The position numbers and the translations under genes are program-made. DNA of 64,000 nucleotides from Delphinapterus leucas (taxonomy: Eukaryota > Chordata > Mammalia > Artiodactyla > Monodontidae): assembly GCF_002288925.2 (NCBI RefSeq), contig NW_022098093.1, positions 935,266-999,265 of the forward strand, in the 5' to 3' direction. The number at the start of each line of letters is the position of its first letter. Position 1 is the stretch's first letter. The notes under the pieces were generated by a model. That model was not told the DNA's origin, ran no database searches, and saw only the letters and a list, made by a program, of their open reading frames with translations. This document shows positions 59,011 through 64,000 of the stretch, piece by piece.

Positions 59011-60109
59011 GGCACATGATGGATATGCAGCGCATCTTCCATAGGAGGAAATAGCAGTTTTCAAAAGTTATAAGCCTGAGAATCTAAATAGATGGTAATG
59101 TTTGTTTTGAAAATGATGGAGAAATTTGACTTCAGGATTTACTTTATCAAGCGGAAGTCTTATATACTTAAAAGTCTTACATATTTAGCTTATCAAGTTA
59201 GAGACCTGACTATGCATAATGCATATCCAAAGACTGATTCTGATGTAATCACAATGCCAGTGATGGGAGTATTAACAAACATGTCTTATTGTTTTTAAAA
59301 AAGACAGGTCATCCTGTGCTGATAAGCAGAAAATGTCAAAGATACTAACTGTATCTTATACTATACACATTCATTAGGTCCTACGTGGATAAAAATGTGT
59401 TTTTAACAGACTCTTAGCATGTTTTATATATAGGATTTTATAAAACTTGTGTCTGTGATTCTTCAGTAAATCAATCAATCCCACAGCTCCAGGAAGGTAC
59501 CACACCAACACATCAAATTATTGTTATTAAGTATACAAATCAGGAATTTAATTGGATATAATTTATTTATACAGATTATTTTGTGAAGAAAAATAGTCCT
59601 AAAATGACTTTTCTTCCGTTCTAAAATATTTTGCTTGAACTAGAGAAGAACACCATGGACTGTCCAATTGACTTATTCTGTGGGTGATAAATCTCTATTC
59701 AGAGCTATATAAAGCCTTAATTCAGAGAGAATCTCTGACTATAGCTCATGTCTGGGAATAACTGTGAAGAAGGTAAGATTTGAAAGCTGACTTCCAACTT
59801 TCCTTCTCTTTGTCCATCTGCTTCTTTGTACCCTTGTCAACTCAGGAACTAAAAATTCAAAGACAGGCCCTCCCCATCACACACTGTGCCCAGGGACCTA
59901 GGCATGCCATCCAGCCAGTACCCTTCATTCTGAACATACCTATCCTCAGCCTCACTCACATAACATTGGTTATTCCTATGAAATGTAAATCATGCCTCAC
60001 GGCTTTGTCCTGGCATAAGACCTCGGGAGGTAAGACTTCAAACTCTGGCACGACTCAGTCATTGGCCACCCCAAGGGATATGAACTCTGAGGCACTTCTA
60101 CCTCCACGC
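59011..60109. other. Unique DNA
   Basis: The 131-codon frame at 59780-60175 has no recognisable domain and runs into the LTR that follows, so I treat it as a chance frame. Confidence 0.4.
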
Positions 60110-60495
60110 TGGTTATGGGCAGAAATGTGTGTTCCGCTCCCCCCACACAAATTCATATTCTTATTGAAGCCCTAACCCCCAATGTGAAGGTATTTGGTGA
60201 TGGGGCATTTGGGACATAATTAGGTTTGGATGAAGCCATATCGGATCTTCATTACAGGATAAATACCCTTATAAAAAGAGACCAGAGAACTTGCTCTCCC
60301 CCAGCCCCACCTGGTGCCATGTGAGGATACAGCAAGAAGACACATCTACAAGCCAGGAAGAAAGTTCTCACCAGAAAACAACCATGCTAAGCCTTGCTTT
60401 TGAACTTCTAGCCTCCAGAAATGTGAGAAAATAAATTTCTGTTGTTTCAGCCAACCAGTCTATGGTATTCTGTTACGGCAAGATGAGTTGAGTAA
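60110..60495 (+). mobile_element. MaLR-type LTR (MLT1/MST group)
   Basis: In order: 'tggttatgggcagaaatgtg' (start TG), 'attgaagccctaacccccaa', 'gtgaaggtatttggtgatgg', 'ttataaaaagagaccagaga', 'ccatgtgaggatacagcaag', 'cttctagcctccagaaatgt', 'gagaaaataaatttctgttg' with the polyadenylation signal, and 'ctgttacggcaagatgagtt'. This is the ERVL-MaLR consensus order. No internal region. Confidence 0.9.
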
Positions 60496-60778
60496 AAGAG
60501 TACTGCACATGGCAAAGTGGTGTCAGTACCTAAAGACAGTCATGCAAATGGAATTACAGATACAGATCATGAGAAGCAAAAGACATGGAATCCAAGGGGT
60601 GCACAAGAAGAATCAGGAAAAGGAATCCAAGGGGATCTGAGCAGAACGCTGATAGAGTCCTCCTACAAGAGTTAAGAAGCAAGAGGAACTGAGTGGGAAG
60701 CAATGATTCTGACTGATTACCCAGGACACCTTGTTTACTGTTTGCTTTCCATTGCAGGAGGGAGACAGAGTAGCCACT

Positions 60779-60831
60779 ACATACATACATACATACATAC
60801 ATTTATTTATTTATTATTTATTTATTTTGCG
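60779..60831 (+). repeat. (CATA)n and (TTTA)n microsatellite
   Basis: Five to six ACATACAT units followed by TTTATTTATTTA units. The T-rich part is the antisense tail of the SINE that follows. Confidence 0.85.
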
Positions 60832-61019
60832 GTAGGCGGGCCTCTCACTGTTGTGGCCTCTCCCGTTGCGGAGCACAGGCTCCAGACGTGCAGGCTCAGC
60901 GGCCATGGCTCACAGGCCCAACCGCTCCGAGGCATGTGGGATCCTCCTGGACCGGGGCACGAACCTGCGTGCCCTGCATCAGCAGGCGGACTCTCAACCA
61001 CTGCGCCACCAGGGAAGCC
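60832..61019 (-). mobile_element. CHR-2 type SINE, antisense
   Basis: The complement of the family: + strand 'ctctcactgttgtggcctct', 'cccgttgcggagcacaggct', 'gcacgaacctgcgtgccctg' (box B complement) and 'gcgccaccagggaagcccc' (5' end complement). Its tail lies in the TTTA repeat. A short possible target duplication cactac (60774 and 61021). Confidence 0.9.
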
Positions 61020-62524
61020 CCACTACCTTTATTTTTAAGAATAAAATAAAAGTCTCCACACGGTGGGGTGGAGACCCCGCTGTACAGTGGTAAAAAAAAA
61101 AAAAATCTAAAATATAATGTAGTATAATGATTTCATAGTTAACACAAAGTTGTAGGAGACTCTTTGTGGCATGGGTCTTAACCTAAATATCGCGATAATC
61201 AAAGCTCAATCATGTTAATACTTACTGCAGTTGGGCTGGTTTTATTGAAGGCTGAGAACACTCTTGCTTAATAAAGGATGGAAAATAGATAAAATGATTC
61301 TCATCTTTCTATCATGGAGAACATAAAAATGATCTTGTGCTAAATATAGTCTATTTTCCTCTCCAAAATCAATTTATTCAATTTAATCAGTATCACTTTC
61401 TTCACCTCTTCCTGACCTCAAAGGGGGGCCTATATGAAAGTCATCAATAGACCCCTTTGCCCTTTTTCTTCTAGCTCTTTTTAGGCATTAGGAGGCACAG
61501 GTAGGCAATTTGAGGGCAGGAGAAGTATAAGCCAGGCTATTCATCCTTCCAGTTCTTTCTGCCAGGTGTTTACGAGTTGGGGGGTGCCCTGTGGTGAAGG
61601 GCACCGATCATCTAATGCAGCTCTCTCCATAAAGCTACCCACTCGGGTTTAGGACTAGGGATGGTAAGAACCCTCTTCTTGCTCTAGTCAGGGTATTTCA
61701 ATCTCCTGTCGATTCCTTTAAACTCTTCTGACACCTCTGCAAATTATCTTGAAATATCAAGTATATACGTGTGTACCAACTGACGAATAAAGACTTTCTA
61801 TGCTTGACACTGCCAAGAATCAAAAGAAAAGAATTTCATGGACTGGGCTTATTTGTAACATATCACTAATACACAGTATCCTTATAATAGTCCTAGAGTA
61901 GCCAAAGCAAAAACAAAACTTTTTTCCCATTTTTATGAGATTAGCATTGTATACATTAAAATCCCTAACAACTTGAACTACACACTATTCCAAAATCATT
62001 CCCACTAGGAAATCATTTCTGAGGATCACTGGACAATGATAGCCATCACCAAAGAGTGATGATCTCCAAACCTTCCATAACTATGATTTTCATTCACAAA
62101 ATACAGTGGTTCATCTGATGCTGCCAAACCTCATGAGATTTATGTACCTTTATCTTTTTGATATCGTTCAAATTCATTGCATAGTAAAGCACTTACTAAA
62201 TTGGGATCAGAGTCCAAGGTAAAAAATATTTTTGAAATCTAAGATTAAGCAGATTTATGTATATATTTTTTATTCCTGTCAGACTTCTCAGAGCCTATGC
62301 TGCACTGTGATGAGCATGGTGAATTTCCAAGAGGAGCTACATTGCTGTGCAGAGCTCTCTGGATATATACAACCACAGAACTTTTCATTGTTTTCATAAA
62401 ATACCTATTAACATCTCTCTTGCAAAATAAGGATTTGGCAGAATGCTATTTGAGAAATAGCACACTAGTGAGTAATGGCTCTCAGTGAACACATCTCAGC
62501 CACCCCAGGGCCATCAGCAATTTG
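61020..62524. other. Unique DNA
   Basis: No gene or named repeat. A 7-base-pair inverted repeat (gtctcca and tggagac) at 61052-61075. Confidence 0.4.
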
Positions 62525-62795
62525 AGGGCAGAGACTGCTGCTCCGCTATCACCCTACACCCTGCAGTTCCTTCTATGTAAAAGAAGTCCCCCTGTGATTC
62601 TCTATTACAGCCTCCACTTATTCATTCTTAGCATTCCTCACGCTCCACAATATTGTTTGTATGTATCTATTTCTCTTGTCCTATGTCCCCCTGCTAGGCA
62701 TATGAAAACACCAAGTAGGAAGAGACTTCATCTGTCTTGTACTCTGCTATACAGTGCCTGGCATTCAGTAAATATTCAGAAGAATGAATGACTCA
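62525..62795 (+). mobile_element. LINE-2 3' end, sense
   Basis: 'attacagcctccacttattc'-like, 'cctgctaggcatatgaaaac', 'ctgtcttgtactctgctata', 'cagtgcctggcattcagtaa' and 'atattcagaagaatgaatga' follow the L2 terminus, including its final GAATGAATGA. Confidence 0.75.
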
Positions 62796-64000
62796 TGCAG
62801 AAGACATGGTAAATATTTTGTCAGTTGGGTACAGTTCAACACATGTGTGTGTGTAAGCTGACTCACTCAAACCACTAGACAGCCTACTAGAACCAGGATG
62901 AAAATGCTCTGCTTAATGTAGGGAAGGCTGCAGGTTGCACAGTCATATTGATGAAGTTTTGCTTTTTGGCTTTGACTATATTTACAAACATAAATATTTC
63001 AATTATGTAAAATAACCACTGTATCACATATGATCTTTTTAAAGAAAGCAGAGTAATGAATACTTCTATAAGCTGAATGCAATCACTGTTACTGTTTCCT
63101 CTGTAACATGGATCATTATAGGTTGTTCGTGCATGCCTCACGTATATTGGTGACAGGGTTGATTAAAAGATGCTACATCCAAAGATATGAGGATTAGGAA
63201 CAGAGAAGTGTATATTAATATTAGTTTTTCTTTTTAATAGGCCTCTACTGGATAATTCTTTGTAAAGACATTCACAGTAACAACTGATTACGTTGGATGA
63301 TGTAGCAGAAATAAGGGATGTTAGGTATATCACGTATAATACAGCATGCACACTGCCATATTTCACAACAAATGGCAGTCCTAGAGGCAAGTAAGTACGG
63401 ATTCAACTGAGCAATATAGTGGATCTCACATGTTAGCTACCAACCATCTAACAAATCCATACCTGCCAAGAAACCTGGATTAAAAACATGGTCCTATTAC
63501 TAAACCAATTACTCTAATCAAGGTTTTGATTTAGTGTGCTCAAAACAGAGAAGAGTGGCCAGTGCAATTCCCATGCAAAGGGAAATGTAGATCAGTGTTA
63601 ATCTGATGTTTATCTGTAAAGATAGGTTTATACATTGGACTTAAAATGACACCATAAAATCTATTCTACCCTAAGGGACATCAATATATGAATGAAGTTT
63701 CTGAGAGATTTTTTAAAATTCTGCTGAATCATGATGTATCTTTTCTCTCTTGCCTCAGGTTCTCACATCTTGAAAATGGGATATTTAATGTTTAATTCTA
63801 TGAAACCAACAGCAGGAAACTATACTTGTAAACCCTAAAATGTTGTTTCTATGTAAGTACTTCAGTGAAAATTATCAACATTACTATGTCAAGCATTTCA
63901 CATAGGTATTGAAACTCTAAAAGATCAAATATCTCCATTGACCAAGTTAGTATTTTTAATTTTACTGGTTGAATGGTAATTCTCAGAACTTCTTAGAACT
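62796..64000. other. Unique AT-rich DNA
   Basis: No gene or named repeat recognised up to the end of the window. Confidence 0.4.

Noticed and set aside
59780..60175. 131-codon frame
   Set aside because: Runs into a MaLR LTR; no domain or start context.
1..64000. A novel multi-gene system
   Set aside because: No cluster of intact genes exists; every long frame other than the HMGB3 copy belongs to a dead retrotransposon or lacks support.

Overview
The window is mammalian nuclear DNA, almost certainly from a cetacean. The evidence is the repeats. There are three copies of the tRNA-derived SINE family shared by whales and hippos (CHR-2 type, near 6447, 13569 and 60832) and one related CHR-1 type copy (20695). 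There is also a nearly full-length LINE-1 whose 5' UTR, ORF1 and 3' UTR have the cetacean form. The rest is old mammalian-wide material (L2, MIR, MER5A, MaLR LTR, L1M). I see no bacterial or viral gene system, no CRISPR array, no operon, and no spliced gene that I can support from sequence alone.

Layout. 1-4.1 kb is AT-rich unique DNA with a MIR split by a young 5'-truncated L1. 4.1-6.1 kb is a degraded antisense L2. 6.4-21.4 kb is the richest part: an older L1 that has been interrupted repeatedly. Its 5' UTR holds a SINE and an HMGB3 retrocopy, and its ORF1 holds a full-length younger L1 (9515-16930) that itself carries a SINE. Its ORF2 holds pieces of other L1s, and its 3' tail holds one more truncated L1 with a SINE inside. 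21.4-43 kb is mostly unique AT-rich intergenic DNA with scattered L2, MIR, MER5A and LTR-like remnants. 43.2-45.3 kb is an antisense L2 with reverse-transcriptase remnants, broken by a MIR and an antisense L1. 45.3-64 kb is again sparse, with an inverted (twin-primed) young L1 at 50801-51543, a solo LTR nested in an older repeat at 53.7-54.7 kb, a very short L1 insertion with a second A-tract at 56.55 kb, a retroviral-type LTR near 57.3-57.8 kb, a MaLR LTR at 60.1 kb and an antisense SINE at 60.8 kb.

The only convincing intact protein frame is an intronless HMGB3 copy at 6788-7384 (198 codons, both HMG boxes and the acidic tail). It lies in a retrocopy that also has a 5' leader with a CCAAT motif and about 0.9 kb of 3' UTR, bounded by target-site duplications. 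The genes do not act together as a pathway; the main story is successive retrotransposition into one locus. Family names were assigned from recall of consensus sequences, so boundaries of old repeats are good only to a few tens of bases.
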